NCBI GenBank assembly: GCA_944367045.1
Contig: CALVWI010000008.1
Coordinates: forward strand, 1-64,000
DNA from: an uncultured Clostridia bacterium
Lineage (GTDB): Bacteria; Bacillota; Clostridia; Christensenellales; Borkfalkiaceae
Length of the DNA stretch: 64,000 nucleotides
Reading direction: 5' to 3'
In this document: positions 7,703 through 16,407 of the stretch, piece by piece
How positions within the stretch are numbered: the first letter of the stretch is position 1
How the letters are laid out: every line of letters starts with the position of its first letter
The notes under the pieces: model-generated
The model's database searches: none
The model's input: the letters and a program-made list of their open reading frames with translations, nothing else
Told to the model about the DNA's origin: nothing
Program-made: the position numbers and the translations under genes

Positions 7703-10700
7703 ATGAGTACAAAACAGAAAAAATGGACCGCAGTCATATCGGTCGCATCCATTCTGACGCTGTCGCTGGGTGCATTCGCGGCATGCGGCGGAGAGGAACA
7801 CACGCTCACTCCGGTGGATGCGAAGCAGCCGACCTGCACGGAAGCGGGAAACGAGGCTTATTACCTGTGTTCGCATTGCGGCAAACTTTTTGCAGACGAA
7901 AATGCGGAGACGGAGGTCAGCGATGCGGATGTCACGCTCGCAGCGCTCGGGCATGAACTCACCCATCACGATGCGGTTGCTACAACGTGCACGGAGAATG
8001 GCAATATCGAATACTGGTCCTGCTCTCGCTGTGAGCTGAATTTCTCGGATGCTGAAGCGACAAAGCAGGTCGGAAGCGTCACGACCACCGCCTCGCATGA
8101 TATCGTGCTGGTGGGCACCGTCGAGCCGACGGCGGAGAGCGAAGGCGTGAAAGAACACTATGAGTGCACCGTTTGCAAAACCTATTTCGCCGATCCTTAC
8201 GGTGAAGAGGAAGCAGACAAAGAGGACTATGTGCTCGATAAGCTCGTTTCACAGAGCGTCAGCATCACCGTTGAGATCTACGACCTCTCGGGCGCACTCA
8301 TCGAGGACGCGGCGGCATACGAGGAGATCAGCGGCGAACTGGCCCTTGTCGGCAGCTATTCTACCAACACCTACGAAAACCTCACGGTGAACGCGGACAG
8401 GTCGCTCGGGGTCGATTCCCTCTGCGTCGGGAGCTATCAGATCGACGCCGACGGTTTCAGGAGAGCGTCGTTTGAAGTCACGGCGGGCACGACGGACTAT
8501 ACGCTCCGCCTCGAAGAGACGATCGCCTATGGCTCAAACGATAACGTGACCGTCAACGACAGCGAGGGTACGATCTCCTTCGCGGCGCTGGATATGCAGA
8601 ACAATGCCTGGACGGGCAGCGCAGAGCTCATTCTTCCCGAAGATCTCGGGAACGACACCTTTGTCTTTAACGCCACCTTGAAGATGGGCGATTACACTGC
8701 GGGCTGGACGACGGAAGGGACGCAACAGCGCTATGCCATTCAGCTCCTTTCCAACAACGTCGGATTCTACTTCTGGTCTTGGGACAGCAGCGGCTATAAA
8801 TCGCATATCCGTCTGTTTGCGACCAACAACTTAAACAACGCAATGGCAGAGAATGCCGACGTGAATGCCGATGAGGCAGCTCTCGGCTTTATGACGGAGT
8901 CGCTTCTCGGCGAGGAAGGCCTTCAGCTCCGCATCTTCCGCACGAGCACCGAATTCGCGCTGTTCGCATGGAACGGGACGGAATGGACGCATCTCGGCTC
9001 CATCGACATCTCGTCTTATGGGGAGATCCCGGCAAGGATCGTGCTCTACGGTGCGCAGGCTTCCTACGTGTGGTCGGATATCGGAATTCAAACGCTGACG
9101 TATGTCGCGGCGTCCGAACCTTCCGCCGAAAAGCCAGGCAATCATGCCTACTATACGGACGGCACGCGTTACTGGTTCGAGGACTTTGAGGAAACGACCG
9201 CAGAGGACGTCATGATCTATATGCCGGTCAGCGTCACGCTCAACCTTTCCGCGATCGCCCTTGACGGCAAGACTGCGGCACATATCCCCGAAGGCACGGT
9301 CATCACCTTGACGGGCCGTTCCAATGTCTATACTTACACGGTCGGTGAGAGCGATGTGCTCAATATGACCGCCGGCAGCTACACCGTTTCGGCGGACGGC
9401 TACCGTACCATTCAGCTGAATGTTCCCGCAACGGGCGGCGAGATCAATGTCACTTTGACGCAGGTCATCTATATCCCCGCACAGCCCATGGTGAACAATG
9501 CGTGGACTTCCGGCGAGCTGATCGCAGTCCCCGAAACGATCACCGGCGATTTTGTCCTTGAAATGACGCTGAATATGGGTAATTACACTGCGGGCTGGAC
9601 GACGGAAAGCACGCAGCAGCGCTATGCCATCCGTCTGACGGAAGGAAACGTCGGGTTCTACTTCTGGTCGTGGGACTCCAACGGCTACAAAACGCGTATC
9701 CGTCAGTTCGGCGAGAACAATCTCACCAATGCAATGGCGGAGAATGACGACGTCAACGCGGACGAATCCGGACTTGGCTTTTTCGTCACCGAACTCCTGA
9801 GCAAAGAAGGGCTTCGCATCCGAATCGTGCGTATGGGTACTACGTTCATGCTGGAAGCCATGAACGGCGATGTTTGGGTGAATCTCGGTTCTGTCAGCTG
9901 CGCGGAAGGCGATCCCACCGAGATCGAAGTGTACGGCGCACAGGCATCCTACGAGTGGTCTAATATCAACTTTGCCGCTCTCGAATATGTCGCGGAAAAG
10001 CAGCCGTCGGTCTCCGAGCCGGGCAATGTCGCTTACTACACGGACGGCACCAACTACTGGCTTCCCGACGGTACGCAGACGACTGCGGAAGACGTGCTCG
10101 TCTATATGCCTGTTGCAGTGACGCTCAACTTCTCCTGCGTCGGGTTGGACGGCTCGCCTTTGGCAGCTCTTCCTGATGGACTTGTCATCACCTTTACGAG
10201 CCGTGTTGCGACGTACACCTATACTGTGGGCGGAGCTGCGATCACCGAGATGCTCATCGGCGATTACACCGTCACGGCGGACGGCTTCCGTACCATTCAG
10301 CTGAATGTTTCCGCGACGGGCGGCGAACTGAACGTCGCTTTGACGCAGGTCATTGCTCTTCAGGGGAGCGTCGAGGACTATACGAGCAATCAATGGTCTG
10401 ATTCCGCTACGCTCGAGATCGGGCAAAACATTGCCGACAGCACGGCGGTCATCCTCGAGTTCACCATTAAGAACGTGACAAACTCTCAGGCCGGATGGCC
10501 TACCGATGAATGGGCGTCCCAGCGTCTTGCCATCCAAATGGCGGCAGGGAACGAAGGCTTCCTGTTCTTCCTTCCCAAAGGCGAGGCCAATATCTTCGAC
10601 ATGACGGACAACACGATTTCGGACGGCGGCAAGACGCGGTTCGGAGAAAGCGGCACGACCTATGCGTGGGTCGATACGCTGATGCGCACCGCAAACGGTG

Positions 10701-11764
10701 TTCAGATGCGCCTTGTACGTACTGGGGAAAATGTGACGCTGTATGTGCTGAACGAATCGGAACAGTGGGTCAAGATCGGTACGGTGGCATGCGCCGATGC
10801 CCAAACGGAGATCATTTTCTATGGCTGCGGCGTAACGTGGGAATTCTCCTCTGTAACAGTCGATGAACTCACCTATGTAGCGGAAAAGCAGCCGACGGCC
10901 TCCGAACAGGGCAACGTCGCCTACTACACGGACGGCACCAACTACTGGTTCGAAGACGGTTCTCAGACGACTGCCGAGGATGTTGCGATTAACGCGGTCA
11001 GCGTATCGTTAAGCTTTTCTGCGACGGAGTTGGACGCTTCCAAGCCTGCTTCGCTTGCAGATGGTACGGTCATTACGCTTACGGGCAAATTCAATACTTA
11101 TACCTATACGGTTGGGGGAACTGCACTCACGCAGATGTACGCAGATACCTACACCGTCACTGTCGACGGCTATGCGACTGCAACGCTGGTCGTTCCCGAA
11201 GAGGGCGGCGAGCTGACTGTTACGCTGCATAAGGCCTTGACGATCGGAAAAGGCGCCGTTGCTCTGACGAACAACGCATGGGCGGGACAGGAGAAGCTGA
11301 CCGTTCCCGATGGGCTCACGACGGGCGACTTCGTATTCGAAGCGACCCTCAACATGCGTGACTTCTTAAGCGGATGGGACACCATTCAGACGCAGCAGCG
11401 CTACGCCATCCGTCTGACGGAAGGGAACGTCGGGTTCTACTTCTGGTCGTGGAACTCCGGCGGCACAAGGACGCACATCCGTCAATTCGGTGAGAACAAT
11501 CTCACCAATGCGATGGCGGAAAATGCCGACGTCAATGGGGATGAAGCGGGACTTGGCTATATCGTGGACGAACTTTTAAGCGATGAAGGGCTTCGCATTC
11601 GCATCACCCGCACGGGTACGACGTTCAAGCTGGAAGTTATGAACGGAGATGCGTGGGCCGAGCTCGGCTCCGTGACCTGTGCAGAGGGCGACGCCGCAGA
11701 CATCGAGCTGTATGCGGGTGCCGGCACATATGTGTGGTCGAATATCACCATCAACCCTGTTTAA
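7703..11764 (+). CDS. Large modular surface lipoprotein: CxxC repeats plus four lectin-like modules
   Basis: The protein has 1353 residues. Start ATG 7703 follows AAGGAGG. A lipobox signal peptide ends GAFAAC. Three cysteine repeats follow, of the form PTC-x-E-x-GN-x-x-Y-x-C-x-x-C-x-x-x-F-x-D, at about residues 42, 93 and 143 (the third lacks the first Cys). Then come four units of about 295 residues. Each unit has a prealbumin/CnaB-like strand domain (VTLN.S ... YTYTVG ... GGELNVTLTQ) and a jelly-roll, LamG-like domain with the signature QQRYAIRL-x8-FYFWSW and FGENNLTNAMAE. Units are joined by Cys-less copies of the cysteine repeat (about residues 472, 766, 1063). No catalytic residues are recognised. 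The likely role is glycan binding or scaffolding at the surface for the neighbouring importer. The family has no function known to me. Confidence 0.75.
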   Translation: MSTKQKKWTAVISVASILTLSLGAFAACGGEEHTLTPVDAKQPTCTEAGNEAYYLCSHCGKLFADENAETEVSDADVTLAALGHELTHHDAVATTCTENGNIEYWSCSRCELNFSDAEATKQVGSVTTTASHDIVLVGTVEPTAESEGVKEHYECTVCKTYFADPYGEEEADKEDYVLDKLVSQSVSITVEIYDLSGALIEDAAAYEEISGELALVGSYSTNTYENLTVNADRSLGVDSLCVGSYQIDADGFRRASFEVTAGTTDYTLRLEETIAYGSNDNVTVNDSEGTISFAALDMQNNAWTGSAELILPEDLGNDTFVFNATLKMGDYTAGWTTEGTQQRYAIQLLSNNVGFYFWSWDSSGYKSHIRLFATNNLNNAMAENADVNADEAALGFMTESLLGEEGLQLRIFRTSTEFALFAWNGTEWTHLGSIDISSYGEIPARIVLYGAQASYVWSDIGIQTLTYVAASEPSAEKPGNHAYYTDGTRYWFEDFEETTAEDVMIYMPVSVTLNLSAIALDGKTAAHIPEGTVITLTGRSNVYTYTVGESDVLNMTAGSYTVSADGYRTIQLNVPATGGEINVTLTQVIYIPAQPMVNNAWTSGELIAVPETITGDFVLEMTLNMGNYTAGWTTESTQQRYAIRLTEGNVGFYFWSWDSNGYKTRIRQFGENNLTNAMAENDDVNADESGLGFFVTELLSKEGLRIRIVRMGTTFMLEAMNGDVWVNLGSVSCAEGDPTEIEVYGAQASYEWSNINFAALEYVAEKQPSVSEPGNVAYYTDGTNYWLPDGTQTTAEDVLVYMPVAVTLNFSCVGLDGSPLAALPDGLVITFTSRVATYTYTVGGAAITEMLIGDYTVTADGFRTIQLNVSATGGELNVALTQVIALQGSVEDYTSNQWSDSATLEIGQNIADSTAVILEFTIKNVTNSQAGWPTDEWASQRLAIQMAAGNEGFLFFLPKGEANIFDMTDNTISDGGKTRFGESGTTYAWVDTLMRTANGVQMRLVRTGENVTLYVLNESEQWVKIGTVACADAQTEIIFYGCGVTWEFSSVTVDELTYVAEKQPTASEQGNVAYYTDGTNYWFEDGSQTTAEDVAINAVSVSLSFSATELDASKPASLADGTVITLTGKFNTYTYTVGGTALTQMYADTYTVTVDGYATATLVVPEEGGELTVTLHKALTIGKGAVALTNNAWAGQEKLTVPDGLTTGDFVFEATLNMRDFLSGWDTIQTQQRYAIRLTEGNVGFYFWSWNSGGTRTHIRQFGENNLTNAMAENADVNGDEAGLGYIVDELLSDEGLRIRITRTGTTFKLEVMNGDAWAELGSVTCAEGDAADIELYAGAGTYVWSNITINPV
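8248..11764 (+). repeat. Four tandem intragenic repeat units, period about 886 bp
   Basis: Linkers at about 9113, 9998 and 10885 are spaced 885 and 887 bp. Units 2 and 4 are nearly identical over stretches of DNA, for example 9620-9672 against 11399-11451, differing by only a couple of silent bases, while unit 3 is diverged. This is tandem duplication with recent homogenisation. Such a region is prone to copy-number change and assembly collapse. Confidence 0.8.
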
Positions 11765-11784
11765 GAGACGATATCATCGTCCCG

Positions 11785-11818
11785 AAGAGGAGCGGAAAAT
11801 TCTCCCGCTCCTCTTTTT
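11785..11818 (+). terminator. Intrinsic terminator after the repeat lipoprotein
   Basis: An 11-bp perfect stem AAGAGGAGCGG / CCGCTCCTCTT with a 9-nt loop is followed by TTT. It lies 20 bp after the stop codon at 11764 and only 19 bp before the next start, so it may act as a partial terminator that lowers expression of the downstream genes. Confidence 0.75.
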
Positions 11819-11836
11819 GGGGACGAAGGAGATCTT

Positions 11837-12817
11837 ATGAAAAATCGGTTAAGGATCTTAACTGCCGCATTGGCTTCCTGCCTTTTTGCAGGCTGTTGTC
11901 TGGCGGCATGCAACGTGCACACGCATGAGCTGACGGCCGTTCAGGAAAAGACGGCAACGTGCATCGAAGCGGGCAATCTTGCCTATTGGTATTGCGAGGG
12001 ATGCGGGAAATATTTTTCCGATGAAGCGGCATCGCAGGAGATCGCCGAGGCGGATACCGTCACGGAGCCGCTCGGGCATGTGATGCAGAGGGTCGCGCTC
12101 GCAGACGATGAGATCGCCTCGAACGGAGGAAGGGAAGTCTGGACGTGCAGCCGCTGCGGGGAGACGTTTGCCGAGCAGTCGGGGGAAACGCCCGTTGACG
12201 TGCTTGCAAAAATGTTCACCGATCGCGAATTCTACGCAGAGGGCACGGAAAACGGGCCGGACGTCTTTACGAGTACGCAGATCGGCGGCAAATTTGCGCC
12301 CATCGCCCCGCAGAAGTTTGTCATGCGTTTCTTTATGGGGTTCACTTATGACGTGAGCGAGCTCGTGTCGGGGCAGAACGTTGAAGTGCATATGAACATC
12401 CACCGCACCGACGCCAATCCCAACTGGTGGCAGCTCGTGTTCCGCTATCATCCCACGGCGGGACAGGAGACGGTCGTCATTGAGGCGAGCAGGATCGGCG
12501 CGGGCGGCAGAACTGCTTATACGCTCGATCGGGCGTTTTCCGATCTCATCAAGGAGCAGAACGGACTTTATCTGCTGCTCCAAAGAGACGGCGACCGCCT
12601 CGCCTGCTACGCGGAGGATGCCGACGGAAAGCCGCAGCTCATCTTCTCCGTGACGGGTTTTCCCACAGGTGCCATTTATCAGATGCGTATTGCCCACTTT
12701 GAAAACTACTACGCTGACGAAACGCACGGAGGCGTCATCCGCGATATGACGATCGCCCTCGATACAGTCGATCTCTCTGCAGAGCGGACGGAATACGGTG
12801 AACCGATCGGTTCGTAA
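11837..12817 (+). CDS. Lipoprotein with CxxC repeats, related to the preceding modular protein
   Basis: The protein has 326 residues, with start ATG 11837 after GAAGGAG. The signal peptide is double-Cys rich (FAGCCLAAC). The first repeat at about residues 40-70 (ATCIEAGNLAYWYCEGCGK) is the same three-Cys repeat as in the preceding gene. A second, shorter copy (VWTCSRCGETFAE) follows at about 100. Residues about 130-320 form a beta-rich, probably jelly-roll domain (RFFMGFTYDVSEL, WWQLVFRYHP) that plausibly binds glycan. No catalytic motif is seen. Shared repeat and position suggest it works with the larger lipoprotein on the cell surface. The function is otherwise unknown. Confidence 0.7.
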   Translation: MKNRLRILTAALASCLFAGCCLAACNVHTHELTAVQEKTATCIEAGNLAYWYCEGCGKYFSDEAASQEIAEADTVTEPLGHVMQRVALADDEIASNGGREVWTCSRCGETFAEQSGETPVDVLAKMFTDREFYAEGTENGPDVFTSTQIGGKFAPIAPQKFVMRFFMGFTYDVSELVSGQNVEVHMNIHRTDANPNWWQLVFRYHPTAGQETVVIEASRIGAGGRTAYTLDRAFSDLIKEQNGLYLLLQRDGDRLACYAEDADGKPQLIFSVTGFPTGAIYQMRIAHFENYYADETHGGVIRDMTIALDTVDLSAERTEYGEPIGS

Positions 12818-12827
12818 CAGCCGCCAT

Positions 12828-12847
12828 GTGATCGAAGATAAATGATG
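12828..12847 (+). repeat. 20-bp exact copy of the 3' end of the SGNH gene
   Basis: The sequence GTGATCGAAGATAAATGATG here is identical to 7605-7624, which encodes the last residues VIEDK, the stop and 4 bp beyond. An AGCCGC also precedes both copies. It looks like the scar left by duplication or deletion of another SGNH-ended gene between the lipoprotein and the beta-helix gene. Confidence 0.6.
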
Positions 12848-12873
12848 CGCCGCTTGCCCTGCAGGAACTTGAA

Positions 12874-12900
12874 AAGGGGCGGGATGCATTCTCGCCCCTT
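12874..12900 (+). terminator. Possible weak terminator hairpin
   Basis: AAGGGGCG / CGCCCCTT form an 8-bp GC-rich stem with an 11-nt loop, 18 bp before the next gene. There is no T-run, so it may only stabilise the mRNA end or attenuate transcription. Confidence 0.35.
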
Positions 12901-12917
12901 CAGAAGAGAGGAAAAGA

Positions 12918-14447
12918 ATGGACTTCACACAATTTCAGGGCAGGAACAACTTGGAAAAGTTTGCGGCGGCGATGGCGTGGCTGAAAGCACACCCGCATGA
13001 GGAGCTCTTCATCCCGCCCGGCATCTATGAGGTGACCGAGGAGCGGGCACATGCCGTCTTTTCGGACATGATCGAAGGCAAGCTCGGCGAGAACCCTCAG
13101 GACAGGATGTTCCGCCCCGATTTTCCCTACCTCCGCGTCATGGACTTTGAAGGGCAGGAGGGGACGCGCGTCATTGCGGACGGCGTCACGCTGCTCCTTG
13201 ACGGCTTCTTTGAGCCTGTCTCCCTGCGCCGGTGCAAGGATATCCTGCTGCAGGGGCTTGCTATCGACTACAAGCGCAAGCCCTACTCGCACGGCACCGT
13301 CGAGCGCTTTGAGGCGGGAGAGGAGGGCGGCACGCTCTACGTCCGCTTCCGCATGGCGATGCCCGATACCTTCTGTTCGCCTCGCTGTGCGCTCTACGAT
13401 GCAAAGACGGGCGTCATGCACTATCTTCCCTTCGGGTTGGGTGCCAAGCGGCGCGTGGAGGACGAACTCTTTGCCGTTCATACGGACTGCCGCGACGAGA
13501 GCGTCGTCGGCAACGAACTCTACGTCTGGCACGCCTTTCATTCACGTCCCGCCGTCTGCATCCAGAATGCGGAGAACATCACTTTAAAGGACGTCACCGT
13601 CCACGCGCAGCCCGGCATGGGCATCGTGGGGCATCTCTCGCGGGATATCCTTTTGGACGGCGTGAGCGTCGTGCCTTCCTCGGGAGAGCGCATGTCGACG
13701 AATACCGACGCGACGCACTTTGCCTCCTGCTACGGAAAGCTCACCCTCGTCAACTGCACCTTTGAAGGGCACGGAGACGATGCGGTCAACGTTCATAACT
13801 ACGACCACGCCTTCACCCACCTCTCGGGCACGCGCTATCTGCTGCGCTGCCTCGCGCCCGACGGGACGCACACGCTCGCAGAGGATGTGCCCTTTCCCGG
13901 GGATGAGATGCAGCTGATTCGGCGCGGCACGCTCGACAAAGGGGCGTGTTATCGGGTCCATACTGCAAGGGCAGCGGAAGGCGGCGTCGAGGTGACGTTC
14001 GACCGGCCTTTACCCCCTGGTTCGGAACGGGCGTATTACCTCGAAAACGCCTCCGCCTGCCCCGACTTTCTCTTTTCCCGCTGCCGCACGCGCAACCACT
14101 TCGCGCGCTCCGTCCTCATCAAGACGAGGCATGCGCGCGTCGAGCACTCGCTCTTTGAGCACACCGACAGCACGGCGGTGGTCGTCGCGGCGGAGGAGTG
14201 GTGGGGAGAGGGGACTTCCTCGGAACGCGTGGAGATCGTTCACAACGTCTTTTTGGAGTGCGCCGTGCGCGGCGGAGCGGCGGATGCCGTGTCCGTCTGC
14301 ACGAGCTCCAAGGAGGGGACGGGCGAACAGCACGGGTGCGTCGTCATCAAAGACAACGTCGTGCTTCTCTTCAAGGGCAGACAGGCGTTCTCTTTGAAGA
14401 ATGTCAGGCAAACGGAAGTTGAGAACAATGTCATCCTCGGAGGGTGA
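12918..14447 (+). CDS. Right-handed beta-helix glycosidase, GH110-like
   Basis: The protein has 509 residues, no signal peptide, so it should be cytoplasmic. Start ATG 12918 has AGAGGAAA upstream. Sequence features are those of a parallel beta-helix (repeated short N-x-x-L/I-x-D-x-x-V turns). The stretch TNTDATHF (N262-H267 region) and, 20 residues later, GHGDDAVNVHN (D287, D288) closely resemble the conserved core of GH110 alpha-1,3-galactosidases, whose catalytic acids lie on the helix face. The N-terminal segment with FIPPGIYEV is the usual pectate-lyase-like cap. Known GH110 enzymes remove alpha-1,3-galactose, including from blood-group B structures, and are typically exported, so an intracellular member would be unusual. 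Another beta-helix family is possible. It lies 17 bp before a GH42 gene. Confidence 0.6.
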   Translation: MDFTQFQGRNNLEKFAAAMAWLKAHPHEELFIPPGIYEVTEERAHAVFSDMIEGKLGENPQDRMFRPDFPYLRVMDFEGQEGTRVIADGVTLLLDGFFEPVSLRRCKDILLQGLAIDYKRKPYSHGTVERFEAGEEGGTLYVRFRMAMPDTFCSPRCALYDAKTGVMHYLPFGLGAKRRVEDELFAVHTDCRDESVVGNELYVWHAFHSRPAVCIQNAENITLKDVTVHAQPGMGIVGHLSRDILLDGVSVVPSSGERMSTNTDATHFASCYGKLTLVNCTFEGHGDDAVNVHNYDHAFTHLSGTRYLLRCLAPDGTHTLAEDVPFPGDEMQLIRRGTLDKGACYRVHTARAAEGGVEVTFDRPLPPGSERAYYLENASACPDFLFSRCRTRNHFARSVLIKTRHARVEHSLFEHTDSTAVVVAAEEWWGEGTSSERVEIVHNVFLECAVRGGAADAVSVCTSSKEGTGEQHGCVVIKDNVVLLFKGRQAFSLKNVRQTEVENNVILGG

Positions 14448-14464
14448 CATACGGAGAATACACA

Positions 14465-16405
14465 ATGAAAGATTTATATTTAGGTGCGGCATATTACCCC
14501 GAGCTTTGGGAGAGTTCGGAACAGGAAAAGGATATCGCCCGCATGAAGGAGCTGGGGATCAACGCCGTGCGCATCGGCGAGTTCGCGTGGGAGTGTATGG
14601 AGCCGAAGGAGGGGGAATTTGACCTCTCGTGGCTCAAAGACATCGTGAAGAAGCTGTATGAAAACGGCATCTCTACCATCCTCTGCACGCCCTCGGCGAC
14701 TCCGCCGCGCTGGATGCTCATGAAGTATCCCGAAACGCGCATGGTCACGAGTGAACTCATCCGCGCCGACGTCTCCTCCCGCTGCCATACCTGCAAGACG
14801 TCGCCCGTCATGCGTGAAAAGAACCGCATCATCGTCACCAAACTTGCAGAGGCCTTTTCGGGCGATCCCGCCGTCATCGGCTGGCAGATCGACAACGAGA
14901 TCTACCCCTACAATGAGGGGTGCTTCTGCGAGAACTGCAAGGCGGCGTTCCGCGCGTGGCTCAAGGAGAAGTTCGGCACGATCGATGCGCTCAACAGGGC
15001 GTGGGGCATGAAGCGCTGGTCGCTCTCCTACCGCAGTTTCGAGGAGGTCGAGCCGCCCTATCCCAAACAGTGGCGGCATCCGTCGCTGCGCAAGGCGTGG
15101 CGGGACTTCCAGTATGCGCAGGTCAAGAGCTATGTCGACGAGCAGGCGGACATCTTACATAAGTTCGGCTGCAAAAATGTCGGCACCGATATGATGGTGC
15201 ACAACAGCATGAGCTACAATAAGCTCAACGAGAAGCTCGACGTCGTGCAGTACAACCACTATGAATCCGCCGCGGGGCTCGCCGATACGGCCTTCGGCTT
15301 TGACTTCGTGCGTTGCGTCAAGGACAAGCCCTTCTGGGTAACGGAGACACAGGTCGGCTGGAACGGCAGTGAATACGCGGAGGGCGGGTACCGTCCCGCG
15401 GGGGCGTGCTATGTAAACACCATGCTGCCCTTCGCGCGGGGCGCCGAGGTCAATCTCTACTGGCTGTTCCGCACGCACCCCAACGGACACGAGCTTGCGC
15501 ACGGGGCGCTCTTCTCGCCCGCGGGCAGGGAGTACCGCGTTACGCAGGAAGTGAGGGCGGCCGCTGTGGATCTCAGAAAGTGCAGCAATTTTTTAGAAAG
15601 CACCTGCATCCGCTCGTCAATTGCGTTACACTATTCGAGTACGGCGCTCAACAGCTTTGAGTCCGCGCCTCTCGTCAAGGGGTTCGAATACCGCAGGGAG
15701 CTCATCGCGCGCTATTATAGGGCGTTCCGCCACTACAATGTGGACGTCATCGACACGCAGCACGCGCTCGACGGCTATCAAGTCGTCCTCTCGCCCTTCC
15801 TCTCGTGTATCGATGAGAACGGCCTCAAGGAGCGCATCAAGGCGTGGGTGGAGGCGGGCGGCACCTGGATCGTGGGGCCGATGAGCGACATCATGGATAC
15901 AAACGTCCGCCGCTATACGGACGCTCCCTTCAGCTTCCTCGAAGAATTCGCGGGCGTCTATACGAAGTATCAGAAGCCCGTTCCCAACGACGTGTTTCGC
16001 GCGCAGTGGGAAAACGACGGCGAGTGCCATGTCTCCATGTGGTACGACGCGTTCGAGTGCAGGGAGGGGACTAAGAGCCTCGCGCACTACACCTCTTCGG
16101 AATTTGCGCCGCTCTCCGTCGTGACGGAGCGCAAGGTGGGCAAGGGGAGGGTCATCATGGTCGGGAGCGTGCTCTCGTACGGAGACATTCTCAGGCTCGT
16201 CGACGAGAGACCCATCGCCGAGGCGAGCGAAAACGTCGTCCTCACCGAGCGTTCGGGAGAGGAGAACGGCATCATCGCCGTGGAGACGGGAAACCGGGAG
16301 GGCTTCCTTCGGCTGGACGGTACATATATTGACCTTCTGACGGGCAAGACTTGCAGCGGAAACGTGCGCCTTGCGCCCTATCAGGTACTCGTTTTGAGGA
16401 AATAA
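14465..16405 (+). CDS. Beta-galactosidase, glycoside hydrolase family 42
   Basis: The protein has 646 residues, no signal peptide. Start ATG 14465 has GGAG 9 bp upstream. The upstream in-frame GTG overlaps the previous stop. The TIM barrel begins GAAYYPELW, with the family's NAVRIGEFAW strand. The acid/base Glu is E145 in WQIDNE, and the nucleophile is E294 in WVTETQVGWNG. Cys residues in CFCENC around 155-160 resemble the Zn-binding cluster of GH42. The trimerisation and C-terminal beta domains (an IKAWVEAGGTWIVGP region) follow, and length matches the family. It releases terminal beta-galactose from imported oligosaccharides, for example arabinogalactan or galactan side chains. It belongs to the unidirectional operon with 2-17 bp gaps. 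Confidence 0.92.
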   Translation: MKDLYLGAAYYPELWESSEQEKDIARMKELGINAVRIGEFAWECMEPKEGEFDLSWLKDIVKKLYENGISTILCTPSATPPRWMLMKYPETRMVTSELIRADVSSRCHTCKTSPVMREKNRIIVTKLAEAFSGDPAVIGWQIDNEIYPYNEGCFCENCKAAFRAWLKEKFGTIDALNRAWGMKRWSLSYRSFEEVEPPYPKQWRHPSLRKAWRDFQYAQVKSYVDEQADILHKFGCKNVGTDMMVHNSMSYNKLNEKLDVVQYNHYESAAGLADTAFGFDFVRCVKDKPFWVTETQVGWNGSEYAEGGYRPAGACYVNTMLPFARGAEVNLYWLFRTHPNGHELAHGALFSPAGREYRVTQEVRAAAVDLRKCSNFLESTCIRSSIALHYSSTALNSFESAPLVKGFEYRRELIARYYRAFRHYNVDVIDTQHALDGYQVVLSPFLSCIDENGLKERIKAWVEAGGTWIVGPMSDIMDTNVRRYTDAPFSFLEEFAGVYTKYQKPVPNDVFRAQWENDGECHVSMWYDAFECREGTKSLAHYTSSEFAPLSVVTERKVGKGRVIMVGSVLSYGDILRLVDERPIAEASENVVLTERSGEENGIIAVETGNREGFLRLDGTYIDLLTGKTCSGNVRLAPYQVLVLRK

Positions 16406-16407
16406 CG

